From: Daphnia carinata
Lineage: Eukaryota; Arthropoda; Branchiopoda; Diplostraca; Daphniidae
Assembly (NCBI RefSeq): GCF_022539665.2
Contig: NC_081337.1
Coordinates: 6,672,679-6,736,678 of the forward strand
DNA: 64,000 bases
Reading direction: 5' to 3'
Made by a program: the position numbers and the translations under genes
Shown: piece after piece, positions 1 through 10,310 of the stretch
How positions within the stretch are numbered: the stretch's first letter is position 1
Layout of the letters: each line of letters begins with the position of its first letter
The notes under the pieces: generated by a model
Databases searched by the model: none
Seen by the model: only the letters and a program-made list of their open reading frames with translations
Told to the model about the DNA's origin: nothing

Positions 1-3000
1 GAGAGATCCGAATCGGTCCTCTTAATAGGTCCCACCAGGATGCACGATTTACCTGCAAAGCTTCCAACAGTGTCAACAACGCGCCCAAAATTAAAACAGT
101 GGCGCTGGACATTCATTGTAAATAATGGCTGTTCCTCTTCCTCTCATTAAAGTTTGGCTATTTCGCATGATAGCTCATCAATAACATAAGCTAGAAAGAA
201 AAAAAAAACATGATAGTCTGCATACTCGTACGTGTAGGGGGCGGAGATGTGATCACTTCTTTCTTTTTCGTGCCCGTTAGTGCCGCCTTTGAAAGTGGAT
301 ATCTCCAAGATGGAAACCCGATTCGTGGCGGGCGAGGGTAGTGAGATCCGTTGCCAAACATTCGGATCGCGTCCAGCTGCGTCCATTAGCTGGTGCAAAG
401 ACGATGTTTGCCTGCCGGATTCTTCTTACAAGGTAAGAAAACGTCATCGCACCCTCTTTTATCGGGCATAGTCGCAACAGAAACGCATTCTTTCTGCACT
501 CTACGACTCGTCCAATAGAGAAACGGAACGAACAACGGGTTCTCTGAATTCCGTCATCTTTCGCAGCACGTTGGTCAAGTTAAGCGAAGCTAAGCTTAGC
601 CAATAACGGCGGCCGACTCTGACGTATAACACGTATTAACAAACGGAAGACCTGTCACTGCTTGACAATATTTTTCTTTATCATTCCTTTAATCGTTATT
701 TTCGCTTGTCCGGAATGATGTCTTTCAACTCTATTTACCACATCCCAGTAATGTCCACAGTAAAAAGCGGAGATACTGAGGCTCTCCTAGTTGAATCATT
801 GCGGTAAATCGATATTGAGTGTGTATATTGACTCGTTTGCAAAGGAAATTGGGTACTTTAACGGTGTTCCGTCGACTATAAATGCTTATCTGCCTATTCA
901 TGGTTGGAAAAAAATCGACCGGTTCTCGTATTATTCAAACCCCGAATGTAGAAATTAAAAAAAAAATCGCAATTTTCTATACAGGACAGTATAGAAGAAA
1001 AAATTAAAGAACAGGGGAAGATGAATTTCAATTCATTGCTAATGAAGTAACGAGAGTTCTTTTTGTGTCCTGATTTGATAGGAACCACGAAAAAAAGTTA
1101 ACATACTGTAACAATAAAAACCAGTAGCTCTTTCCACTTTTTTTTCCTATCGGATTTTTAGTGTGGCAAAAAAATCTGTACGAGACAGAGACGGATCGAA
1201 GTTTTGCCTCTCTATTATTTATTTATGCAACCGTCAGTCTCGGAGACGTGGAGCCACACAACTTTCCATACGCAGTATAATAAATATCGTATACTTGTAC
1301 ACAAATACCTAATCAATTCAACGAGACCCTGCCCTGTATCCCACGGTTTTTCTTTATTTTCTCTTCGTCTTTTTGCGTTTCCTGATGGTTTGGTTTATTT
1401 TGTGTACGTATGTATTTTTCTTGTCGTCCCTTTTCTTTTATTCATTCCTTCTGCTTTCTGCTAGCTTTAGCATCTCTGATTGCACAAATGCACAAACTTC
1501 CTGTTCGTAGTTGTTTAGTTTCACCGTTGTTCCAACTAGCGTGAATTTTCATTTCCTGTGTGGGTGTTTACACGCGTTTAGGGATTACTGTCTCTCTTTA
1601 TCTTTCACGTTTGAAATATTTTTTCTTTCTCTTTGTCATGACGCACAAGCCCACGTACAAGCTCGCCTTCTTTTACACAGTTTAGATACCCGTCGCATTT
1701 TGTCTCTTTCGTATTCCGTTGTCGAATTAGAGCCCTTCAGGAAAGTCTTAACATGCATACGCACATTTAAATAAGAAAAATTTATTATTAAAATGAGGGG
1801 ATGACCAAAGAACATCGAAATAAAACTACATTTGGTCTATCGATACTAGTTTTGACAAAATTTGTAACGGTGATGTTGTCATTGTGAATGGCAAACTCCA
1901 TGTGCCACTATTCTTACATGCTGATTCCAATATTCGATAGGTATTCGATGATGAAAACGGTAACGTGACGACCAGCCTTTTCAGGGCTAACTTTAGCAAA
2001 GAGGACCATGGTAAACCGCTAACTTGTCGGGCTTCCAATCGCCTGTTGCAAGCCAGTGCCATCGAGGACTCCATCCGACTGGACGTTCAATGTAGGTGAC
2101 TTTGTAATTCCCCAACGAGAAAGAGATTTTATTATCATTGTATTCTCGTGACATCCATTTGGAATTGAAGGCAAAACGGTTTTATCTCAATCACGTATAT
2201 TTTGTTTCGTTTTTTATCTTTGTGCATTTCCTTTGTGGATGGTACGTGCTTCCGGTGGTACGTCGTTGCCCTTGCCCTTTTGGCCAAAACATTGGATCGA
2301 TTCAAGTCCCTCCGATGGCCACGTTGCGTCTGGGCCCGACGCTTAATGCCGAGTCGATCAAAGAAGGTGACGACGTCTATTTCGAGTGCTCCATTCAAGC
2401 TTATCCGGACGTGACTCGCCTAGTGTGGAAACACGAGGTTCGTACACCTGACTTTTCTTTCCATCAACATCGATAGGCAACTCGTCTTTTAGACACGTTT
2501 CATTCTCTCATCTTCTTTAAAATAATTTTGACGTCAAAAACGATGAACAACAACTGAACAATGATGCTCAACGCAAAGACGTTATTCATACCGACGTCTA
2601 CTTTCATCCGCAGGATCGCATTCTTGTGTATAACGCCAGCGCCAAGATCATCATGTCCAACCAAAGCCTGGTGCTTCGTGGAATAACTCGCCAACGGAGC
2701 GGCAACTACAAGTGCGTCGGCATCAATTCTCGAGGTGAAGGGTCCAGCAACCTGGTCTTGCTTACTGTGCGTTACACTCCCGTGTGTCGATATCCGGTGA
2801 CGAACATACGCGGAGCCGAGCGGGGCGAATTCCTCAACCTTTCGTGCTCTGTTGACGCTCTGCCACGTCCCATCAAATACAGGTATATATACTGTTCGGT
2901 GTGTTCTTGTTTTCGTGATCGATTAGCTCGTACGCAGCCATTCAGCAACGTACCTTGTTTCCCCCGCACCCTGCGCTCGTGTTTGTTGATCACGTAGCTC

Positions 3001-6000
3001 AACGTTTATCCATGTCCGTATATGACCTTTCGTTTTTTTCCAACGTTCTAGTTTCTACGTCGTCATAAATCTATCAACGCCTCATAGATGATGGAAGTCC
3101 CATCAAACACGAGGCAAATTATAGCTAAAGCCTGTAAAGTCAAGCTGTCCCTATTCCCCACCGTCTGTTTCTTTCCCTATGGTGCCGCACGTTTCGTGTT
3201 GCATGTTGCCTTATCGATTGGGCCCAGAAAACTTGAAGATAAATTCACATAAAATTTTGCCTTTTAATGCAGTGTATATGTATATTTCCTTTAAAACTAT
3301 CCATTCTTGCTCTTTTTTTTGCATAAACAATTCATTAGACGCACAATGTCTCATTAGATCGCCCACGATGAAAATTCTAAGTAAATAAACATTTTCGTAC
3401 ATCGCAGATGGGCGTTGAACACGACGCGTGGCTGGAAGGAGATCCCTACCGGATCATCATCTTCGGCCGGAACGAGCCCTTTAGCAATTTTGGCCACGTC
3501 TAGCAACGAGGAAATACTACGTTTCCGTCCCGAATTAGAAGCGGATTTCGGGACTTTGGCATGTTGGGCCTATAGCGATCTCGGCTGGCAGCAAGATCCT
3601 TGTCTATTTCGCTTCTTTCCTGCAGGTGAATTTTTTCGCACGGGTATACGTGCATCAACATGCAAAAGAAAAAAAACTTTGTCATTTCTGTCCCTGTTCC
3701 TGCCCTAAGGAAATGTGACACTCGACTGTGCAGAAACGTGAATGTCCCGCTTGCCGAGCCGTAAAGAGACGCGATGTCATCAAGAGTTTAATGAAAGAGC
3801 CGTTGAATATGCTTGACGTAGTAACGAATTAGAGTCAGCCATCACGTCTCTAGATTTTCTTTTAAAGCGCAAACTATCGAAGCGAAACGAAGCACCTTAA
3901 AAAAGGTGGGAACGTTAACCTTTTATTGTATCTTTTTGTCCTCTCTACACCCCACGCAACTCAGCCACATTCAGCCAAGTGAAATTAATTGAGGCCAAAG
4001 GGAAATGGCACGAATCCTCTAAAGAAGCAGGTGACGTGGTTGAAGGCGTTAAAAAGAATAGCGGAAGTCAACTTAACGAATCGCCATCGCCAGAGAAAAG
4101 TCAGGATGTTGAACCGCAAGGATGGCGTCGACGCCGAACGAATAATGGCGCACTCATTTATACATGGCTTGACGGATCAGCCTATGTGTAGCTGTTAAAG
4201 CGGGAAGAAAAGAAAATGAAATGAAGCCACGATATACAGTATTTTTGTAAAAAAGAATTTCTTTCGATCTTTTGTACTTTCCAAACGAAACTTCCGGGGA
4301 TAGATGATATGATTTTTGCAGGGTTTTATGCTTGTGCGAGAGTATTGGTATTTCGAGGAGGGATAAATTTATGTCACTATATTTCCTTTTGTGCAATGAA
4401 ATCTTTTTCCCGTCGATAAATAGAAAGCCCTTTATCTGAATTGTGACGTACAGGTAAAGCCGGGGTATAAGAAATCCCCAAAAGAAAAAAAAAAGAAAAT
4501 CGGATTAAACAGAAGCCGGAAATTCAAACTGGCCACTTCTCCTTTGCAACCAAGACGAAGAAAAAAAATTCAATTCAGACAGAATAATTCACTGCACCTT
4601 CTTTTCATCTGGCGCGTGTCCGTATAGACGTTCTTTTATGTTCCTTTATCGTCGTTTCGTTTGTATAGCTCGCAAAAGAGAGAGTGAACCCGTGTCTGTT
4701 ATGTCCTGCACGCGCACCGACGCTTTATGTTTCAGAAAAAAAAAGACATTTTTTGTTTCTTTGTCTAAGAGAATAAAAAGACAAAATGGTGAAACAATAG
4801 AATACACACGCACACGCGTGCTCACACGTGATGGGCTGTTAACGAACGCGGACAAAAATGAAATGCACAAATCAAAAGCGCAAGAATTGTAAACGCGTTA
4901 AACAGTTTGTATAGAATTTCGGTGTTAAGTGCTTGCTTGTCAGGCGAATTCTCTGCACCTTTATTTGATTAACTCCTGAGAAAGCAAGGCTGCTCACTAC
5001 GAGCAAAGTTTACCAGCCCGTGTAAAATTGTAGGCTGATTAGGAGTCGTAGCAACACTAGACCGAACAATACGATGATTAAAAACATCTAGTAATTGGTT
5101 GTGAAGCCCGTCAGATACGTAGGGAAAATAGAAACTACACAAGAAATTCCCTCATCTCATGTGAATTGGGTACATTGTCATAAGTCCGAAGGCATTTTTT
5201 TTTGTTTTGAGAACATATGCAAAAGCGCATTCAAGCCCTTGGGGTTTACGTAACGCAAAAAAGTAGTTGCCTATTAGACTGAAAGTAGGATTTGTTCACT
5301 GCGCTAAAGTAACAATGCAGTATACATATAGTCATCGTTGAACAACCTTACGGTAAACCGATCATGTCGAATGTCGGGTTCGCATTTTTTATGAAATTAT
5401 AGCAGGATCACAGTCGGCTTGGACTTCCACCACTCAGACAAATAGCAAAAGAAGGGAAAAAAAAAGAATAAAGAGCTAAAAGTTTTGAATAGCATAAAAA
5501 GTTTTGTCGATTGAAAACATTCTTTTCAGAGTAAGGAAGAATAAGGTTGACTCTAGGCAAAGATAGAGCGAAAACAAAAGACAGAAAAAAGTTAAATTGT
5601 TGACATATGCGTGTTTATTCCTAAAAATCCGCCTCCCTTCCGCGTTTGCGTTTGAATTTTCCCGTTTCCACCAGCTGATTGATTTGTTTTGTCAACTTGA
5701 ATGTGGTGGAACACAAACAAACGAAAAACGAGCAAACACACGCATCACTCTAATTCAAATTTGATCAATCGTAAGGTCCGCCCGAGAGTTTGTCGAATTG
5801 CAGCGTGCTCAACCAAACAGCAGATAGCATTCAAGTTTCATGCAGTCCAAATGGTAAGTTTATCATGGTTAATATGGCATGCTTATACATTTTTAACCGA
5901 TTTCTGTTTGTTTTTTTTGTTTGTCTTTTTTACTATTATCTTTTTTTTCCATATAGACGATGGCGGCTTGAAGCAAACTTTTCAACTGCAGGCAATGGAT

Positions 6001-6618
6001 GTGATGACGGGCCAGCCACAACTAACGCTTCAATCGGACACGGTGGCAGAATTCTGGCTCACCGATTTAGAACCCGGATCCACTTTTATGCTCTATCTAT
6101 ACGCAGTCAATGTCAAGGGATTGAGCCAGCCCGTGGTTTTACCCGTTTCGACGCTCAAAGAAGCGGCGAAACGGACAGTTCCACCATCGACAGATCCATT
6201 CTCCGGCAGTGTGGCCGGCGCTGTAGCCATGGGCACAGGAGCCGGATTCCTGCTCTTGACCACCGTAGTAGTGGTGGCTTGTCTCCGTTGCCGGAAGACA
6301 CGGAACGACGCAACGATGGCAACGACGTCCGCAACCGGGCTAGCTGGCCAAGGCCAGTATCACCAGCAAGTTCAACTGAACAGCAACGGGATCAATCACC
6401 AGTCAGCCAAAAGCCGGCCAGCTCACACAAACGGTGAGTTAGTTAGCGAAAAGCCAATGGAGTCGTTTAATGCTCACGAAGATAACGGCACTGCTGGTTT
6501 CTATCCGCGACCAGCTAGAACGTCAGCGGCCCCATTTGTTGGGAGCAAGGGTAACTGTTTGAAATTGCCACCAGACTATGTGGTGACAATGTCGGGAGCA
6601 CCTGAGAGCTGCGTCTGA
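1..6618 (+). CDS. side-like: Sidestep-family Ig cell-surface receptor, 3' part (N-terminus outside window)
   Basis: Sidestep proteins are neuronal receptors or ligands for Beaten path proteins in motor axon guidance. Phase-consistent exons: 3-117, 281-432, 1941-2091, 2307-2437, 2614-2882, 3408-3625, 5776-5853, 5957-6618, giving 591 visible residues. In order: the end of one Ig domain (FTCKASN), an Ig with the GSRPAASISW motif, an Ig starting GPTLNAESIKEGDDVYFEC (a family hallmark), a fourth Ig with ACWAYSDLGWQQDPC, a membrane-proximal module with NCSVLNQT and DGGLKQTFQLQAMD, a hydrophobic helix at about 6202-6282 followed by CLRCRK, and a cytoplasmic tail of roughly 110 residues. The tail ends ESCV, a fit to a class I PDZ ligand. 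The family is confident from these motifs. Which paralogue (side or side-II to side-VIII) cannot be decided here. The upstream Ig exons and signal peptide lie before base 1. Confidence 0.9.
433..1940 (+). other. Intron of the Sidestep-family gene (1.5 kb)
   Basis: Non-coding, T-rich in its second half. It splits one Ig domain between exons at phase 0 (SSYK|VFDDENG). The acceptor at 1940 (attcgatag) has a poor pyrimidine tract, so the exact start of the next exon is the weakest boundary in this gene. I see no other feature. Confidence 0.5.
3626..5775 (+). other. Intron of the Sidestep-family gene (2.15 kb)
   Basis: Between phase-1 exons ending PCLFRFFPA and starting PPESLSNCS. It carries the possible alternative exon at 3965-4191, with an AATAAA at 4772-4777 that could serve as a polyadenylation signal for a shorter transcript. 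The rest shows only A-rich runs. Confidence 0.5.
3965..4191 (+). CDS. Possible alternative exon of the Sidestep-family gene (soluble isoform or cassette)
   Basis: It sits in the 2.15 kb intron between the last Ig exon and the NCSVLNQT exon. A strong pyrimidine-rich acceptor ends at 3964 (actcag). In the phase left by the exon ending at 3625, the sequence is open for 75 codons from ATFSQVKLIEAK to a TAG at 4189-4191. Used as a terminal exon it would remove the transmembrane helix and give a secreted receptor. Alternatively, an internal donor (gcag|gtgacg at 4030/4031) makes 3965-4030 a 66-nt in-frame cassette, because it leaves phase 1, which the exon at 5776 needs. The encoded peptide is charged (K/E/S-rich) and matches nothing I recognise. 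An open frame of this length by chance is quite possible. Confidence 0.3.
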
Positions 6619-7929
6619 TTTTCTCGACTGTTTCTTGTTTATTTATTTTTTTTTGTATCGTTTTTTATTGTTCTACTTTCTATGTTGTATTCCCTGAAAA
6701 CGACAGCGGTACGTTGTCGCAGTGCACACGTTAACCAAATGATGTCAGTGAATAAGTAAGCATCAATCTCAAATTGAATAGACGCGTCTATAAGTCCATT
6801 GTTCCTTTACTCCATTTTCTCATGCTCTGTTGTTTTCTCCGTTCACGTACACACAATATTGTACCTTTATGTAATGTTGAAAACATTCTAATCAGTGATC
6901 ATTGGGACATTTATTTTTCATACCCGCGTTCAAAGTATCTCTATTGCGCTCCCTATGGATGTAGCCAGTGACTGCACCATAAATGATGTACATAGAAAGA
7001 CATGATGAAAATGTACCATGAGAAAGATTTTACGGTGATTCTTCGGAGCTTGATTCCTTCGTGTTATTATCATTGAACAAAAACAAAACAAAACAAGAAT
7101 ATTTTGTTTTTTTGCGCACAAAAAACAAGGTTGTTCATGCCAGAGAGATAATACATGCAGTACATTTGTTGTGTCTTTATTTATTGTGTGTTGGTGGCCG
7201 GTAATGATGTCTTACGGTTTTGCAACCTCTCATGGATATCAGCATTGGATTATGTCAGAAAGTGACATCAAAGATAAATTTAAAAAAAGAATTCCGTGAA
7301 ATTCAATTGAACATAAAGCACTGTATACTTTAACGCACAGTAAGTACTTGGTTATCCTATGGCAAGTTGTTCTATTGGTCATGTATTTAAAAGCTTTTTA
7401 TGTCAAGGTAGCTTTTACCTATCATTTAACTGGGGGGTGGGGTGCAATCACCAACAGTGGGAGTTGTTTGTTCTTTTTTGAACAGCTCGTCAGTTCTCCT
7501 TATTACGTATAATAACCGTCATAACAGTTTCTTTTCAATTGAGAACTCCATCTTCCTCCGCGACTGGTAAAAATAGGGTTAGAGTACTCTTATTTTTGGT
7601 CAGACAGAAAGCGAACAAAGGAAAGTACATTTCCCAGATTTTCTTTTTTTCTTTTTTACTTCTCCTTGCATTAGAGCACCCATATAAATTGGAAGCTGAA
7701 GCAAAGAATAAGTGGAAAAGTATGGAGGTAAATTTGATGGCGCGTGCTGCAATCGATTTCCTTTCGATCATCGGAGCTACTCGAAATCAGACCAGCTGAT
7801 CTACGTCATTCTGAAGTGAACAATGTGACAAATTTTGCTTTTGATCGACTGGAATAGAAAAGGAAAGAAATTGTTTTGAAAACAAAACGGACCCGTTACA
7901 GCAAAGATAACAGTGCAGAGAATTTTCAG
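6619..7929. other. 3' untranslated and intergenic sequence
   Basis: It follows the stop of the Sidestep-family gene and precedes the end of the unresolved minus-strand gene. It presumably holds both 3' UTRs in a tail-to-tail arrangement. I see no canonical AATAAA for the + strand gene and no supported coding sequence. Confidence 0.4.
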
Positions 7930-9058
7930 TCAAACGAAATCACCGCGTAATGTATCGCAAGATGCTTTAGATGCTCTAGCTGTGGATTCCAGCCAATGCT
8001 TTTTACTTTCCGCATTGGCAAGAAAGCGGACAGTCATGTAGACATGCGGTTGAGTACTGTGAATAAAAATGAAAATTCAAGTAAATACGGAAGACAGAGG
8101 TTGTGCTGTGTATACTTACGCGTCTGTTGTAGGGAGTACAAACATCCTGGAAGTGGTCGATAATGTATGCTGAATTCTGCAGAAATCTGGGATATGGTAC
8201 GCATCGAGCAACGGCTAACAGCAAAAAAGGAAAAAAGCTACCCTGAATAGTGAGCGTGAAAATTTATGTAACTGAGATCTTCCCGTGGATTGTTACTGCT
8301 TGTATCGATAACTTTATGCAAAATTTTACAGGTTAATAACAGGTTTTTGTTTCTGTTGCAATTTTATCTGAAAACTCAAATGCACGTAAACCTGAATGTG
8401 TAATTGAAAACCTTTCCTCATGAACGAGGAATACGTGCGTGATATCCGGAGCCCAAAATGAATACCACCGGCCTGAAATTTGTGTTGAACATGAGATTGT
8501 GATTTTGCAGCGTAATGATTTACGGATAGAATCAATTAGCTCGAAGTTGCCGTCACAAAAGCCTTCAGAAACCTTGTGAGTAATCGTGAAGTTAAACAAG
8601 ACTTGTTTGGTTATTACGTCTGTTATGTGCATAAATTCAATATTACTAAATTGTAAATCAATCAAAGAATTTTTTGACACCAATGGGCAAGAGCTTGCTT
8701 TTTATAGATTCAGCGGAATATCTAGAGTGAGTGCTTAAACAAGAAATCAAAAACGTTGAATGAACAGCATATTAAATGAAGGAGCGACAGAAAACATGCG
8801 GATGGACGGACCTTCAAAAATGATTGCGCAACATGCGATAGTCGACGAGGGTGTTGCTGATGGAAATGCCATATTTAAATTTTCTGGATCTTAACATCAC
8901 TCTCATGTTGATACCAATAAAGGTAAAACGACAATGAACGCCAGAGGCAAAAGGTTTATTTGCATTCACAATTCATATAGACTTACTAGCCGACGCGACT
9001 TGCTAAAATGAATACAGTTAAGTCAGCCCAGCCAGTTTCGTTACCTTTCAGTTTCCAT
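7930..9058 (-). CDS. Unresolved minus-strand gene; last two exons supported, identity unknown
   Basis: I do not recognise this protein. The best-supported part is the 3' end: exon 8214-8120 (acceptor tgttag, donor gc|gtaagt), a 63-bp intron, and exon 8056-7930 ending in TGA. Joined in phase they read PLLDAYHIPDFCRIQHTL... and then QPHVYMTVRFLANAESKK... to ...CDTLRGDFV. Upstream, 8683-8333 holds an open frame of 116 codons, and another frame overlapping its 3' part is also open, so the exon boundaries there are unclear. A TATA-like TTTTATAAATA (9150-9160, minus strand) lies about 90 bp before an ATG at 9058 followed by METE and a donor (gaaag|gtaacg), a plausible 5' end. Between 9045 and 8215 I could not find one consistent set of exons. 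It could be a fast-evolving gene or a pseudogene. Confidence 0.35.
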
Positions 9059-9440
9059 ACTCTTCACCGCCAAAGGGCGTAGGTCTCCGAAGGATTAACT
9101 CGGATACGGCTGTATTTCGATCCCTTAAGAACCCTGCCTGATTTCTCTATATTTATAAAACGGGGTAACCACTGCATTGCAGGGATCCAAATATTTTATT
9201 GGAGCTCTGATAACTTTAACGGCGAAATGGGCTTACAAGTCTGAAAATAACTCGTACATCTTTCAGTTTTCCTTTTTGTAAATTTTAGGTCTAACAAATT
9301 TTGTATTTTCCTTTAAATCTGAAATAAATTTCTCTTCCAACCATGTTTCATACAAACTCAAGAATTGTTGATAATACACTGCAGTAATTATAAAAAGATA
9401 CACATATTACATACACAAACATGTTTTGACAAGCAACATT

Positions 9441-9859
9441 TTAACTTTCACCCATATGCTCTTCAAATCCATCTGTTTCTGTAACTAGGGCACGCTCCAG
9501 AATTACTCTTCCTTCTTTGTATCTTTGATTTTCTTCTGTAGCAAATTCATAGATCCAGCCAAGTTTTGCATCACAGTTCTTGCATGACACATCTCTGACC
9601 ATGTGCCTTCCAGTCAACATAACACGATCTTGAACCTCGCTGTACAAAAATTAGAGTGTAAAAACATTGGAGTTATCTAAGGACTAAAAATTATTTACCT
9701 GAAATTAAGATTTACGACTCGGTTGAAGAGAAAAGCACGACCAGTCGCACCAGTAAATCGTGTGCTAATCAATTCATTTCGATTAGTCAAAAAGGTATCG
9801 CAGGCAGCGCAGGAAAAGAGGCGCATCCCTCCAATGTGTTGCAGAAATATGCGACCCAT
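9441..9859 (-). CDS. YPEL5: Yippee-like protein 5 (YPEL5)
   Basis: YPEL5 is a small zinc-binding protein of the Yippee family. In vertebrates it is known as a component or regulator of the CTLH/GID E3 ubiquitin ligase and localises near centrosomes and spindle. Two coding exons, 9859-9699 and 9639-9441, are joined in phase 2 by a 59-bp intron (donor cag|gtaaat, acceptor gtacag) and give 119 residues, close to the usual 121. The start [11 protein letters not shown] matches the family. The zinc ligands C17-X2-C20 and C73-X2-C76 are separated by 52 residues, the diagnostic Yippee spacing. [12 protein letters not shown] and [10 protein letters not shown] are also typical. A minus-strand acceptor just before the start (ttcag, exon from 9877) and a donor cgacag|gtatgt near 9950 show an intron in the 5' leader. 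A possible AATAAA on this strand is at 9195-9200. Head-to-head with coq8. Confidence 0.95.
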
Positions 9860-9877
9860 TCCATCAGCCTTTTTTAA

Positions 9878-10310
9878 CTGAAGCAATGGTTTATTGAAAT
9901 GCAGGCAATACTGATTTCTGTATACTTAATTAACATAACATGAACATACCTGTCGAAAAATAATACTGTTCTCGTCAACTTTTGTGCCAAGCAGAACAAT
10001 GGAAACAACGAGTGTCAGCTGTTCCCCAAACAACAAAACAAGTTTCCAACGCCATCTGCCGAGTGATATCGATGTAAGCAGACGACAGGAAACGATTTCA
10101 GACGTCGTAATGTTTTCAAATACTAGTGACACGCTTATGTAACCTACATGAGGAACCGGTTCTTAACACTGGACAGTTTTAGAAAACTATAACTTTCTCA
10201 AAAATTAAAGGGTCTCACGATTGAGAATTTCGACGTTTTGGTGTGAGCTAAAAAGACTTATACTCTTTGCGTATCTTAGCAAAGTTAGAGTTTTTCTGTT
10301 AAAAAGTTAA
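9878..10310. promoter_or_regulatory. Probable bidirectional promoter and 5' leaders of YPEL5 and coq8
   Basis: The YPEL5 start codon (9859, minus) and the coq8 start codon (10311, plus) are 452 bp apart and diverge. The left part holds the YPEL5 leader intron and its non-coding first exon, whose donor is near 9950. That leaves at most about 350 bp for both transcription starts. No TATA box is obvious between them, as is common for housekeeping pairs. The shared promoter is inferred from spacing alone. Confidence 0.4.
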
